DNA from: Granulicella cerasi
GTDB lineage: Bacteria > Acidobacteriota > Terriglobia > Terriglobales > Acidobacteriaceae
Length of the DNA: 64,000 nucleotides
Assembly: GCF_025685575.1 (NCBI RefSeq)
Contig: NZ_JAGSYD010000005.1
Coordinates: 567-64,566, forward strand
Reading direction: 5' to 3'
The notes under the pieces are model-generated. The model saw only the letters and a list, made by a program, of their open reading frames with translations, was not told the DNA's origin and made no database searches. The position numbers and the translations under genes are program-made. Shown piece by piece: positions 55,586-64,000 of the stretch; positions within the stretch are counted from its first letter, which is position 1, and every line of letters begins with the position of its first letter.

Positions 55586-55612
55586 CCCGCGGCTCGCCGT
55601 TTCGTATGACCT

Positions 55613-55655
55613 CAACGCGAGCCTGCTTCCACAGCGGCTCGCGTTGTAGCTTTTT
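55613..55655 (+). terminator. Terminator between pal and cpoB
   Basis: An 11-bp stem CAACGCGAGCC / GGCTCGCGTTG and TTTTT (55651-55655). A second copy of GCGTTGTAGCTTTT (55657-55670) repeats the end of the first (55641-55654), apparently a local duplication of the T-run. Some read-through into cpoB is expected. Confidence 0.7.
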
Positions 55656-55681
55656 AGCGTTGTAGCTTTTCAAGGGGAACT

Positions 55682-56626
55682 ATGAAGACATCCTTGCGCA
55701 TCGCCACTCTTGGCACCGCGCTGCTGGTCGCGGGCTCCGCCATGCCCGCCCATGCGGTCAACAAAGACATGGTCCAACTGCAGACGCAGATCCAGCAACT
55801 GCAGGACGCCGTCGCACGGCTGCAGCAGTCCAACGACGAACGCATGGGTGTGTTGAAAGACCTCGTGCAGCAGACGGCAGACAGCGTGAACCGCATGACC
55901 GCTTCGGTGAACAGCCTGAAGCAGCAGATGCAGAACACCACCGAGGCTTCGGCGGCCAGGAACGATCAGCTCGCCGGGCAGATCCAGTCCCTCAACGACT
56001 CGCTCGATGAGCTGAAGGCCCGCATGATGCGCATGGAGAAATCCCTCGGCGACATCCAGAGCCAGCAGCAGCAATCGAACGCGATCCTGCAGTCGATGCC
56101 CGGTGCCACCGGTGGCGGAAGCGCCACTCCCGCGGGCCCCGCGACGCCACCGCCCGCAGCGGACAACTCCCCCGCCGCTGGTAGCGCGATCCCGATGCCC
56201 GCCGACAACGGCAGCAAGGCTCCGGCGGTGAAGACTGCCCCGGTGGCCGGTCCCAGCTCGGGTCAGCTTTATCGCGGCGCGTACTCGGACTATATGTCGG
56301 GCAAGACAAACCTCGCCGCCGGCGAGTTTCAGGACCTTATCAAGGCCTACCCGGATGACAATCTCTCGGGCAACGCTTACTTCTACCTTGGCGAGATGAA
56401 CCTGCGCGGCAACAAGCCGTCGTCGGCCATCAAGGACTACGACAAGGTCCTCGAGCAGTACCCCAACAACGCCAAGATCCCGGCCGCTCATCTGCACAAG
56501 GCAGAAGCGCTGACGGCAATGGGTCAGCGCGACGCAGCTACCCGCGAACTGAAGGCGCTCGTACAGCGCTTCCCAAGCTCGCCGGAAGCCGCACAGGCCA
56601 AGCAGAAGCTGGCGCGCGGCCGCTAA
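55682..56626 (+). CDS. cpoB: Cell division coordinator CpoB (YbgF)
   Basis: 314 residues with a signal peptide (ending AMPAHAV). A long N-terminal coiled coil follows (about 30-150, many Gln and Leu), then a Pro/Ala-rich linker and three TPR-like repeats at the C-terminus (LYRGAYSDYMSGKTNLAAGEF, NAYFYLGEMNLRGNK, AHLHKAEALTAMG). CpoB links peptidoglycan synthesis to outer-membrane constriction with Tol-Pal. It is the last gene of the cluster and has AAGGGG upstream. Confidence 0.92.
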   Translation: MKTSLRIATLGTALLVAGSAMPAHAVNKDMVQLQTQIQQLQDAVARLQQSNDERMGVLKDLVQQTADSVNRMTASVNSLKQQMQNTTEASAARNDQLAGQIQSLNDSLDELKARMMRMEKSLGDIQSQQQQSNAILQSMPGATGGGSATPAGPATPPPAADNSPAAGSAIPMPADNGSKAPAVKTAPVAGPSSGQLYRGAYSDYMSGKTNLAAGEFQDLIKAYPDDNLSGNAYFYLGEMNLRGNKPSSAIKDYDKVLEQYPNNAKIPAAHLHKAEALTAMGQRDAATRELKALVQRFPSSPEAAQAKQKLARGR

Positions 56627-56643
56627 AACCTGCTCACCACCAC

Positions 56644-56674
56644 AAGAAGCCCCGTCATCACGACGGGGCTTCTT
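56644..56674. terminator. Terminator after cpoB
   Basis: A perfect 13-bp stem (56644-56656 with 56662-56674) with a 5-nt loop, between convergent cpoB and the dapA-like gene; it can work in both directions. Confidence 0.8.
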
Positions 56675-56705
56675 GTTGGCGAACATCCACCGAGTTGTTC
56701 AACTC

Positions 56706-57794
56706 CTAATTCCGCAACTCCCGGAACGCGTCGTCGACAACAGCCTTTTCTTCGCTGTTCACCGGCGCAATTGGCAACCGCGGCAAGCCACCAAAGTACG
56801 CATTCACATCCTGCGCATACTTCGCCGCCGCCACGCCTACCGTTTCCAGAGCAGCATCGGCCTTCGTCAGCCGCTCCGCCTTCAACGCCGCCAGGGGCAG
56901 ATCGCCATCGGTGAACGCTGCATAGGACTCATGCACGGCCTGCGGTGCGGGCGCAGCCAGCATCGACATCGCACCATTCGCGCCACGCTCCCATAGCGGC
57001 ACCATCTCCGAAGCCTTACCGCAAGCCATCACGTTGAAGCCCAGCTTGCGTGTGCGCGTCTTCAGCGTCGGCGTCTGCATCTCGGCAACCGCGGTCGAAG
57101 TGCCCGCGCCACCGGTCAGCGCATCCAGCGAAACCATGACACTCGTAGACGCCACCTCAACCGGAGCCAACATGCGGCGCGTCACCGGGCGGAAGATATG
57201 CGTTACCGTCGCTTCGTGCACCACGTCCTTCGTCGCATCCTTGATCGCATCAAGCCGCGCCAAATCGAGGTTCGCGTCGTACAGCGCGAGAATGTTCGGA
57301 TGCTTCGCCAACGCCGCAATCGCTTCGACGCTCAACGCAAATCCCGGAGCGTCCCCCTGCGACCACAGCACCACCGGCAGCGGCGAATTGTCGGCCACCG
57401 TACGGAAGTAGTTCAGCAACTCAGCCTCGCCCGAGCGTCGCTGCATCTGCGCCCACGAAGGCGGAGCCGAAAGCATCACCGCATCGAACATCGCGTCATG
57501 CGCCTGCCTGGCCTGCGTCAGGGCCTGCGCCACGGAGTCACGCGAGATGCCCGCGATCAACACCTTCTCCGGCGCAGCGGACTCCCGCACAGACTGCAGG
57601 CAATCCAGCACCTCTGCGTCCGACAGCGTGTTCGCTTCGAGTCCCGGCACAAAGAGCACCAGTCCAGCCGCGGGCGTCAGCGAATAGCGCCGCACGTTAT
57701 GCTCCAGCTTGCGCAGATACAGCGCGCCGTCGCGGTAAAAGGGTATCGTCAGCGGTACATGGATTCCGTCAATCAACATCATGGCTAATTGCAT
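56706..57794 (-). CDS. DapA-like (DHDPS/NAL superfamily) protein lacking the Schiff-base lysine
   Basis: 362 residues with the (beta/alpha)8 fold of the dihydrodipicolinate synthase superfamily, seen in GIHVPLTIPFYRDGAL at the N-terminus and LLNYFRTVADNSPLPVVLW. The place of the catalytic Lys, normally in a GxKxAS-like motif, reads LALYDANLDL with Tyr172 instead. The C-terminal half is longer than the usual 290-300 residues. It is therefore probably not a DapA enzyme; it may use another chemistry or be a binding protein. It stands alone after the tol operon terminator. Confidence 0.75.
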   Translation of the reverse strand: MQLAMMLIDGIHVPLTIPFYRDGALYLRKLEHNVRRYSLTPAAGLVLFVPGLEANTLSDAEVLDCLQSVRESAAPEKVLIAGISRDSVAQALTQARQAHDAMFDAVMLSAPPSWAQMQRRSGEAELLNYFRTVADNSPLPVVLWSQGDAPGFALSVEAIAALAKHPNILALYDANLDLARLDAIKDATKDVVHEATVTHIFRPVTRRMLAPVEVASTSVMVSLDALTGGAGTSTAVAEMQTPTLKTRTRKLGFNVMACGKASEMVPLWERGANGAMSMLAAPAPQAVHESYAAFTDGDLPLAALKAERLTKADAALETVGVAAAKYAQDVNAYFGGLPRLPIAPVNSEEKAVVDDAFRELRN

Positions 57795-57823
57795 TTTAGC
57801 TGTTTGACCTTACACTCAAAAGC

Positions 57824-58336
57824 ATGGCGGTCACCCAAGAAGAATTCGAAGTATCGCAAAGCAAGAGCTTGCGCGAACTCGGCACAGAAGCCATCTGGTT
57901 TACGCTCCATACACTCTTCGCTATCGGCGTTGTTGTCGTCATCATGTTGGGCGGCTACTTCTTCCGAGCAGCGCAGGACGACCTGACGCCGAAGCTCATT
58001 GGCACGCTTGCAGCCTTCGTGCTCGCGCTCGGCCTCGGCTTCGTCATCGCCAAGGTGCAGCAGAACGAAATCGCGCGCTACGTCTGGATCTCCGGATTGC
58101 TGATTTTTTCAGCAGTCTGCGTATGGGTGCTTGATTTGCCCACCGGCAACGGCCTCTGCGAGCACTGCGGCGCGATTGACAAGCTCTATCGCACTTTCTT
58201 CGACATCACCCACGGCAGCGGCCTGATGGGCGGTGATGGTCTGCTCATCGGCACGTGGGTTCCCCTCGCCCTCTTCGGCTACGCCATCGGCGCGAACATG
58301 GGCCTCGATCCACACGAAGAAGCCGAGGAAGAGTAA
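57824..58336 (+). CDS. Hypothetical four-helix membrane protein
   Basis: 170 residues with about four hydrophobic segments (near 28-50, 60-80, 86-104 and 142-160) and an acidic C-terminus (HEEAEEE). A loop with CEHCGAID lies between the third and fourth helices. I do not recognise the family. It is divergent from the dapA-like gene and ends at a strong terminator. Confidence 0.7.
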   Translation: MAVTQEEFEVSQSKSLRELGTEAIWFTLHTLFAIGVVVVIMLGGYFFRAAQDDLTPKLIGTLAAFVLALGLGFVIAKVQQNEIARYVWISGLLIFSAVCVWVLDLPTGNGLCEHCGAIDKLYRTFFDITHGSGLMGGDGLLIGTWVPLALFGYAIGANMGLDPHEEAEEE

Positions 58337-58348
58337 GCGGCATTTCAG

Positions 58349-58390
58349 CGCAGCAGAAAGGCCCTCCGCTTGGAGGGCCTTCCTGCTGCG
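58349..58390. terminator. Bidirectional terminator before carB end
   Basis: A long stem: CGCAGCAG / CTGCTGCG outside and AAGGCCCTCC / GGAGGGCCTT inside, between the convergent membrane protein and carB genes. Confidence 0.8.
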
Positions 58391-58401
58391 TTGATGAATC
58401 C

Positions 58402-61400
58402 CTAGACGCGTGATGCGTGGAGTTCCTGCAAGCTCTCTACCTGGAGCGCACCCTTCTGCAATGCAGAGATGCCTTCTGCAGCAGCAAGTGCTGCGGCAAT
58501 CGTGGTCGTCGCCGGGATCCGTGCCGCCACCGCTGCACGACGCACTGCACCTTCGTCGAAGACACGGTCATGGCCGCGCGGCGTATTGATCACGAGCTGA
58601 ATCTTCTCGCTCTTGATCAAATCCACCACGTTCGGACGACCTTCGCCCACAGCAAAGACACGCTCTGCGGCGATGCCTGCCTCTTCCAGCACATCCGCGC
58701 TGCCGTGCGTGGCCACAATCTTGAAGCCAAGATCGAGGAAGCGCTTGCCGACGGTAGCGATCTTCGCCTTATCGTGATCGTTCACCGAGATGAAGACCGT
58801 GCCCTTGGTCGGCAGCTTCTGGCCTGCAGCAAGCTGAGCCTTGGCGAAGGCTTCGCCAAAGGTCTTTGCCACACCCATCACTTCGCCCGTCGAGCGCATT
58901 TCCGGTCCGAGAACCGGATCGACGCCCTGGAACTTGCCCCACGGGAAGACCGGCGACTTCACGAAGAAGTGCTCGCCCGTCGAAAGCCCACCAGCCTTTA
59001 ACTCTTCCGGCAGCAGCTCCTTCAGCTTGCGCCCCGTCATCAGACGCGCTGCAACCTTCGCGAGCTGGATGCCCGTCGCCTTCGACACGTACGGCACCGT
59101 GCGCGAGGCGCGCGGGTTCACTTCGATCACGAAGACCTTGCCACGCTGCACAGCGAACTGCAGGTTCACCAGGCCGATCACGTTCAGCGAAAGCGCCAGC
59201 TTACGCGTGTACGTGCGCAGCGTCTCGAGCACCTCAGGCGTGAGGTCCACCGACGGCAGCACGCACGACGAGTCGCCCGAGTGCACACCAGCTTCCTCGA
59301 TATGCTGCATGATGCCCGCGATCAAAACGTCTTCGCCATCGCAAAGCGCATCGACGTCCACTTCAATCGCATCTTCGAGGAAATGGTCGATGAGCACCGG
59401 ACGATCCTGCGAGTATTCGATCGCCGACGACATGTAGCGCACGATGTCCTGATCGTTATGCGCGATCACCATGGCGCGGCCACCGAGCACATACGAAGGA
59501 CGCACGAGCACCGGATACTCCACGCGCTCGGCTCCAGCCAAGGCCTCTTCGAGCGACGTCGCCATCGCTCCCGGCGGTTGCGGAATTTCGAGGTCCGTGA
59601 TCAGCTTGCCGAAGCGTTTGCGATCTTCTGCAAGGTCGATCGACTCCGGCGACGTGCCGATGACCGGCACACCTGCGGCCTTCAACGGCAGCGAGAGGTT
59701 CAACGGAGTCTGTCCACCGAACTGCACGATCATGCCGATCTCCGCACCCGACGAAGCCTCATGCTCATACACCGCGAGCACATCTTCAAACGTCAGCGGC
59801 TCGAAGTAGAGGCGATCCGAGGTGTCGTAATCGGTCGACACGGTCTCAGGATTGCAGTTGACCATGATCGTTTCGTAGCCGTCGTCGCGCAACGCGAACG
59901 CAGCATGGCAGCAGCAGTAATCGAACTCAATGCCCTGTCCGATACGGTTTGGTCCCGAACCAAGGATGATGATTTTCTTCTTCGAGGTCGGCGTTGCTTC
60001 GTCTTCCTCGTCGTAGCAGGAGTACAGATACGGAGTGAAGGATTCGAACTCAGCCGCGCAGGTATCCACCAGCTTGAAGACCGGCTTCACACCAAGCTTG
60101 TTGCGCAGCGCAGCGACCTGTGCGGTCGCCTGCTTGCCTTCGAGGCCAAGCGCCTGCGCGATACGATCGTCAGACAGCCCCTTACGCTTCGCCGAACGCA
60201 AGCCATCTTCGTCCAACGTCGCGAGGTTCTTGCCTTCGAGCTCCTTAAGCTCATCGGCAATCTGCTTCATGTTGTGCAGGAACCACGGATCGATCTGCGT
60301 GAAATTATGCGCTTCACGAACGGTCATGCCGTTCTCAAACGCATAGCGAAGGTATGAGAGGCGATCCGGGTGCGGCGTGACGAGGCGCTGGCGAATGCGG
60401 CGCGGATCGATGTTCTCCGCTCCAGCCTTCTTGCCTGTCTCGAGCGAGCGCACGGCCTTCATCAACGATTCCTTGAAGGTGCGACCGATCGCCATCACTT
60501 CACCGACAGACTTCATCTGCGGGCTCAGCGTTTCGTCCGCTCCAGGGAACTTCTCGAACTGCCACTTCGGAATCTTCGTGACGACGTAGTCGATCGTCGG
60601 CTCGAAGCAAGCGGGGGTCGCCTTCGTGATGTCGTTCTGCAGCTCATCGAGCGTGTAGCCCACAGCGAGGCGCGCAGCGATCTTTGCAATCGGGAAGCCC
60701 GTTGCCTTCGACGCCAGCGCCGACGAACGCGACACACGCGGATTCATTTCGATGACGGTCATGCGGCCGTTCGCGGGGTTCACCGAGAACTGCACATTCG
60801 ATCCGCCGGTCTCAACGCCGATCTCACGAATCACGGCGATGGAGGCATCGCGCATCATCTGGTACTCGCGATCGCTCAGCGTCTGCGCAGGCGCCACGGT
60901 GATCGAGTCACCCGTGTGTACGCCCATCGGATCGAAGTTTTCGATCGAGCAGATGATGACGACGTTGTCCTTGAGATCGCGCACGACCTCCATCTCATAT
61001 TCTTTCCAACCGAGCACGGACTCTTCGAGCAAGCACTCATGCACCGGCGAAAGATCGAGGCCGCGGGAGAGAATTTCCATCAACTCTTCGCGGTTGAATG
61101 CGATGCCGCCACCCGAACCGCCGAGCGTAAAGCTCGGACGAATCACAATCGGGAAGCCGATCTTCTGCGCGAACTCGAGGCCATCGCGAATGTTGTTCAC
61201 GAGCATCGACTTTGGCATATCAAGGCCGATCTTGTTCATCGCGTCCTTGAACAGGAGACGATCTTCAGCCTTCTTGATCGCGTCGAGCTTCGCGCCGATC
61301 AGCTCGATACCAAGGCGGTCGAGCACGCCTGCATCGGCGAGATCGACTGCGAGGTTCAGCGCGGTCTGTCCACCGACGGTGGGCAGCACAGCGAAGCTGC

Positions 61401-61668
61401 CCTTGCTCTTGTCGAGCGTGCCCACTTCCTTCGTGAGGATTTCTTCGAGGTACTCAAACGTCAGCGGCTCAATGTACGTGCGGTCGGCAACGTCCGGGTC
61501 CGTCATGATGGACGCCGGGTTCGAGTTCACCAGCACTACTTCGTAGCCCTCGGCCTTCAGCGCTTTACACGCCTGCGTGCCCGAGTAATCGAACTCAGCG
61601 GACTGACCGATGACGATAGGGCCCGAACCGATGACGAGGATCTTTGCAATGTCGTTTCTACGTGGCAT
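58402..61668 (-). CDS. carB: Carbamoyl phosphate synthase, large subunit
   Basis: CarB makes carbamoyl phosphate from bicarbonate, ammonia and two ATP for pyrimidine and arginine synthesis. The 1088 residues match the usual length. Both ATP-grasp halves are seen: [20 protein letters not shown] and later [20 protein letters not shown], with the allosteric domain at the C-terminus. Its ATG overlaps the carA stop as TAATG. Confidence 0.98.
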   Translation of the reverse strand: MPRRNDIAKILVIGSGPIVIGQSAEFDYSGTQACKALKAEGYEVVLVNSNPASIMTDPDVADRTYIEPLTFEYLEEILTKEVGTLDKSKGSFAVLPTVGGQTALNLAVDLADAGVLDRLGIELIGAKLDAIKKAEDRLLFKDAMNKIGLDMPKSMLVNNIRDGLEFAQKIGFPIVIRPSFTLGGSGGGIAFNREELMEILSRGLDLSPVHECLLEESVLGWKEYEMEVVRDLKDNVVIICSIENFDPMGVHTGDSITVAPAQTLSDREYQMMRDASIAVIREIGVETGGSNVQFSVNPANGRMTVIEMNPRVSRSSALASKATGFPIAKIAARLAVGYTLDELQNDITKATPACFEPTIDYVVTKIPKWQFEKFPGADETLSPQMKSVGEVMAIGRTFKESLMKAVRSLETGKKAGAENIDPRRIRQRLVTPHPDRLSYLRYAFENGMTVREAHNFTQIDPWFLHNMKQIADELKELEGKNLATLDEDGLRSAKRKGLSDDRIAQALGLEGKQATAQVAALRNKLGVKPVFKLVDTCAAEFESFTPYLYSCYDEEDEATPTSKKKIIILGSGPNRIGQGIEFDYCCCHAAFALRDDGYETIMVNCNPETVSTDYDTSDRLYFEPLTFEDVLAVYEHEASSGAEIGMIVQFGGQTPLNLSLPLKAAGVPVIGTSPESIDLAEDRKRFGKLITDLEIPQPPGAMATSLEEALAGAERVEYPVLVRPSYVLGGRAMVIAHNDQDIVRYMSSAIEYSQDRPVLIDHFLEDAIEVDVDALCDGEDVLIAGIMQHIEEAGVHSGDSSCVLPSVDLTPEVLETLRTYTRKLALSLNVIGLVNLQFAVQRGKVFVIEVNPRASRTVPYVSKATGIQLAKVAARLMTGRKLKELLPEELKAGGLSTGEHFFVKSPVFPWGKFQGVDPVLGPEMRSTGEVMGVAKTFGEAFAKAQLAAGQKLPTKGTVFISVNDHDKAKIATVGKRFLDLGFKIVATHGSADVLEEAGIAAERVFAVGEGRPNVVDLIKSEKIQLVINTPRGHDRVFDEGAVRRAAVAARIPATTTIAAALAAAEGISALQKGALQVESLQELHASRV

Positions 61669-62804
61669 TACTTCTTGAACTCCTCCATCAGCGTGCGGAA
61701 CTGCTTGAACAGGTAATGAGAATCGTGCGGTCCGGGCGAGGCCTCTGGGTGATACTGCACGCTAAACATCGGATCGGTCTTGTGCTTCAGACCAGCGAGC
61801 GTCTGATCGTTCAGGTTGACGTGCGTCACCGCAACATCCGCCGGCAACGATTCAGGATCGACGTTGAAGTTATGGTTTTGCGCGGTGATCTCGACCTTCC
61901 CCGTTTCCAGGTTCTTGATCGGATGATTGCCGCCGTGGTGGCCGAACTTCAGCTTGTAGGTCTTCCCGCCGAGCGCGATACCGAAGAGCTGATGGCCCAG
62001 GCAGATGCCGAAGAGCGGCTTCTTACCCTGAAGTTCGCGGATGTTCTCCTGCGCGTACTCGAGCGGCTCGGGGTCGCCGGGGCCGTTCGAGAAGAAGACG
62101 CCGTCGGGGTTCATCGCAAGCACCTCGCTGGCAGGCGTGCGAGCAGGCACCACCGTCACGCGGCAGTTCTCACGCGCCAGCATACGAAGGATGTTCTGCT
62201 TGATGCCGAAGTCATACGCGACGACGTGCAGTTCGTTTTCGGCTGCTGCGTTTGCCTTCGGCAGCAGCTTGTCGCCGGTCTCGTTCTTCGGCTCCGCCTG
62301 CGACCACTCGTAGGTCTTTTTCGTCGAAACCACCGATGCAAGGTCCGTACCGGTCATCGGCTTCAGCGCGCGCACCTTGGCGAGCAACTCCTCGACGTTT
62401 TCGGTCTTGGTAGAAAGAATGCCGCGCATCACACCATGTGCGCGCAGGTGGCGAACCACTGCACGCGTGTCGATGTCTGCGATCACCGGAACGCCATTGC
62501 GCTCCAGATATTCGTCTGTCACTTCCGTCGAGCGCCAGTTAGAACTCAGAGGCGAAAACTCGCGAACGACCAGACCTTCAATGTAGGGCTTGCTGGACTC
62601 TGCGTCCGAGGGTGATGTGCCGTAGTTCCCAATCTGCGGATTGGTCAGCACTACGATCTGCCCGGCATAGGACGGATCCGTGAAAATTTCCTGATAGCCG
62701 GTCAGCGAAGTATTGAAAACAACTTCACCTACGCGCTCTACAGGCGCGCCAAACGCCCGACCGCGAAATACGCGGCCATCTTCTAGGGCTAGAATTGCGT
62801 GCAT
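61668..62804 (-). CDS. carA: Carbamoyl phosphate synthase, small (glutaminase) subunit
   Basis: CarA releases ammonia from glutamine for CarB. 378 residues from ATG 62804 (AGAGG upstream); the longer frame has a non-conserved leader. The N-domain begins [13 protein letters not shown] and contains [17 protein letters not shown]. The class I amidotransferase domain has the Cys nucleophile in [11 protein letters not shown] and the late His-Glu in YHPEASPGP. It is followed by carB with a 1-nt overlap. Confidence 0.97.
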   Translation of the reverse strand: MHAILALEDGRVFRGRAFGAPVERVGEVVFNTSLTGYQEIFTDPSYAGQIVVLTNPQIGNYGTSPSDAESSKPYIEGLVVREFSPLSSNWRSTEVTDEYLERNGVPVIADIDTRAVVRHLRAHGVMRGILSTKTENVEELLAKVRALKPMTGTDLASVVSTKKTYEWSQAEPKNETGDKLLPKANAAAENELHVVAYDFGIKQNILRMLARENCRVTVVPARTPASEVLAMNPDGVFFSNGPGDPEPLEYAQENIRELQGKKPLFGICLGHQLFGIALGGKTYKLKFGHHGGNHPIKNLETGKVEITAQNHNFNVDPESLPADVAVTHVNLNDQTLAGLKHKTDPMFSVQYHPEASPGPHDSHYLFKQFRTLMEEFKK

Positions 62805-62880
62805 TGCCTCTCCCTGTCTAAGAATCCGCGGAAGGAGTGGATTCAATGGATTTTATCAGCCAGCAGAGAGGAAAAGAAAA

Positions 62881-62904
62881 AGCCTGCGAAAATCGCAGGC
62901 TTTT
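62881..62904. terminator. Terminator upstream of carA, ending the small His-rich gene
   Basis: A 9-bp stem AGCCTGCGA / TCGCAGGCT with TTTTT on the minus strand. It lies right after the stop of the minus-strand mini-gene and before the carA leader. Confidence 0.7.
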
Positions 62905-62925
62905 CACAGTTCGTTCAGGTGACGA

Positions 62926-63066
62926 CTAGCGCCAGCTGCATACACGGTGGTGATGACGGTAGTAGCAAACACGGTGGCGATGCGGGTGGTGATACTGTGC
63001 TTCCGCCGGGATGGCTGCTGCCAGGGTCAGAACTGCCAATGCTGAGAGAATTACGCGCTTCATCAT
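62926..63066 (-). CDS. Small secreted His/Arg-rich protein
   Basis: 46 residues from ATG 63066, behind AGGAG; ATG at 63063 is equally possible. A clear signal peptide (VILSALAVLTLAAAIPAEAQ) precedes a mature peptide of only about 22 residues. It is very rich in His and Arg with two Cys: YHHPHRHRVCYYRHHHRVCSWR split around the repeat HRVC. The His clusters suggest metal binding in the periplasm. No family name is known to me. It lies downstream of a Rieske gene on the same strand and ends at a terminator. Confidence 0.7.
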   Translation of the reverse strand: MMKRVILSALAVLTLAAAIPAEAQYHHPHRHRVCYYRHHHRVCSWR

Positions 63067-63183
63067 GAGGTCTCCTGATTTCAAAATCGATCGAGGCCGA
63101 GCGTGGTAAGCGCCAGCGTCCAAATAGTAAGAGTGACTTAGCCGCGGAAAGTTTGCCCAGCCATCGTATTTTCCTGTGGACAT

Positions 63184-63495
63184 CTACGCGATATCGATGA
63201 GTACGTCATCGCCTTCGACACGCACCGGCAACACATCCACGCGGGCCTTCTCCGGTGGTTCTGCAATGCCCGACAGCGTATCGAATCGCCACGCATGCCA
63301 CGGGCACACCACCGAGTCCCCTTCCAGCCAGCCTTGCCCCAGCGGAGCTCGGCGATGCGGACACCAGTTATCGAGCGCACGCAGCTCGCCATCAATCTTC
63401 GCCAGGCAAACGGCCACACCCGCCGCCTCGGCTTCCTTCACGCAGCCCTCTTCTGGCGCCTCGTCCGCGCCACACAATCTCACCCATTCCGCCAT
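63184..63495 (-). CDS. Rieske [2Fe-2S] ferredoxin-like protein
   Basis: 103 residues forming one Rieske domain. The two cluster-binding motifs are NWCPHRRAPLGQG and VVCPWHAWRFD (Cys-x-His and Cys-x-x-His). It resembles small soluble Rieske proteins such as NirD-type or dioxygenase ferredoxins. With no oxygenase or nitrite reductase next to it, the redox partner is unknown. It precedes the His-rich mini-gene on the same strand. Confidence 0.9.
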   Translation of the reverse strand: MAEWVRLCGADEAPEEGCVKEAEAAGVAVCLAKIDGELRALDNWCPHRRAPLGQGWLEGDSVVCPWHAWRFDTLSGIAEPPEKARVDVLPVRVEGDDVLIDIA

Positions 63496-63579
63496 CGCTG
63501 CTTGCCCCTTCTCTCCGGTCTCGCTGTTCTAGCATGAGATGCTGAAGGAGGCGCTGCCGAACCGCGCCGCAAGCCACCG

Positions 63580-64000
63580 ATGCCGAAATCTCCGAAGAAA
63601 ACGCCCCCCGCAGCTCCCGTCAACACCTCGCCCTACGCGCTCACGCCTGAGCCACAGACCGTGGATCCCATGTGGCTGCTGAAAGCGCTCGGCGTGCTCG
63701 CGATCCTTGCCTTCGTGTGCGCCTATCTCTCCATCTGCGGTCTTTTCTGGAAGAGCCAGTGGCAACTCGTGCTGCACCCCTTCCACGGCGAGAAGCACAC
63801 GCCTGCGGACGCGGGCCTGCTCACCGAGAACGTTAGCTTCGGACCCGACTCCAGCGGCCAGCCGCAGCTGCGCGGCTGGTGGATCGCCGCCGACAACACC
63901 AGCGCCACCGTGCTCATGCTGCCGTCCGGTGATGGCTCCGCAGGCGACTGGACGCAGCAAGCCAAGCTCTTCCACGACGCGCATCTGAACGTCCTTCTCT
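63580..64000 (+). CDS. Alpha/beta hydrolase, N-terminal part (runs off window)
   Basis: The frame opens at ATG 63580 (MPKSPKKTPP) after an in-frame stop at 63535-63537, and runs beyond the window. A Pro-rich leader is followed by one membrane helix (about 35-56, LLKALGVLAILAFVCAYLS). A domain then starts with FHGEKHTPADAGLL and GWWIAADNTSATVLMLPSGDG. The last part resembles the first strand and oxyanion loop of an alpha/beta hydrolase. The catalytic part is not in the window, so the class is tentative. No clear ribosome-binding site is close to the ATG. Confidence 0.65.
   Translation, partial: MPKSPKKTPPAAPVNTSPYALTPEPQTVDPMWLLKALGVLAILAFVCAYLSICGLFWKSQWQLVLHPFHGEKHTPADAGLLTENVSFGPDSSGQPQLRGWWIAADNTSATVLMLPSGDGSAGDWTQQAKLFHDAHLNVLL

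Noticed and set aside
60370..61716. A 448-codon frame antisense to carB
   Set aside because: Shadow of carB, which is complete and highly conserved.
62846..62929. A 27-codon plus-strand frame with a good AAGGAG site
   Set aside because: It runs through the terminator hairpin and has no sequence character; probably chance.
1..64000. CRISPR arrays, rRNA genes, complete tRNA genes and insertion sequences
   Set aside because: I looked for regularly spaced repeats, conserved rRNA motifs, full cloverleaves and transposase motifs and saw none.

Overview
The window looks like chromosome of an Acidobacteriota member of class Terriglobia (Terriglobus/Granulicella/Edaphobacter-like). The signs are a TonB-dependent receptor with a carboxypeptidase-regulatory N-domain, secreted S53 (pro-kumamolisin) proteins with Ig-like tails, an acidobacterial-style secreted RHS protein, a hopanoid cluster (shc, hpnH, hpnA), and Tol-Pal genes encoded next to recN. 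The genus is an inference from these family styles; no rRNA gene lies in the window.

Layout. (1) About 1-9871 is the right end of an integrated phage-like element: the 3' part of a tail-tip protein with an FN3 domain, a GH24 lysozyme, a holin-like protein, an AT-hook protein and a membrane-anchored protein. After these comes an RHS cassette (RHS giant plus three small genes with overlapping or near-touching ends). The element ends at a 45-nt 3' fragment of tRNA-Asp(GTC) at 9872-9916, which I read as attR. (2) 10053-16159 is chromosome: polyol-type MFS permease, zinc alcohol dehydrogenase and divergent AraC regulator, then a VOC protein and polyphosphate kinase. (3) 16166-27512 holds two tandem S53-type secreted proteins, one with an intact active site and one a 1773-residue pseudoprotease made mostly of Ig-like repeats. 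Divergent from them is a pair of M16 peptidases (one catalytic, one not). (4) 27636-32706 holds pdxST and a four-gene cytochrome oxidase operon. (5) 32703-42313 holds a dehydrogenase, a nucleosidase/HpnG-like gene coupled to a LacI regulator, and a sugar-utilisation locus (TonB receptor, GH39, glucoamylase/GH144-like). (6) 42435-49063 is the hopanoid/isoprenoid block (hpnA, unknown, hpnH, unknown, shc, ispH). (7) 49227-56626 holds a 51-aa metallothionein, recN, and tolQ-tolR-tolA/tonB-tolB-pal-cpoB. (8) 56706-64000 holds a DapA-like protein lacking the Schiff-base lysine, a membrane protein, carB-carA, a His-rich mini-protein, a Rieske protein and the start of an alpha/beta hydrolase.

How genes work together. 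The LacI gene faces a receptor promoter with a near-consensus -35, and a perfect LacI-type palindrome lies just downstream of the -10. This predicts substrate-controlled expression of receptor and hydrolases. IspH supplies isoprenoid precursor, Shc cyclises squalene, HpnH adds adenosyl, and an HpnG-like nucleosidase 10 kb away could remove adenine. The Tol-Pal genes are in canonical order and form one envelope-maintenance unit.

The least explained parts are the RHS cassette at the prophage end (with an apparent 1-nt frameshift between signal peptide and body), the Ig-repeat S53 pseudoprotease, the oxidase subunit I with Arg at the D-channel Asp position, and two unknown proteins embedded in the hopanoid operon.
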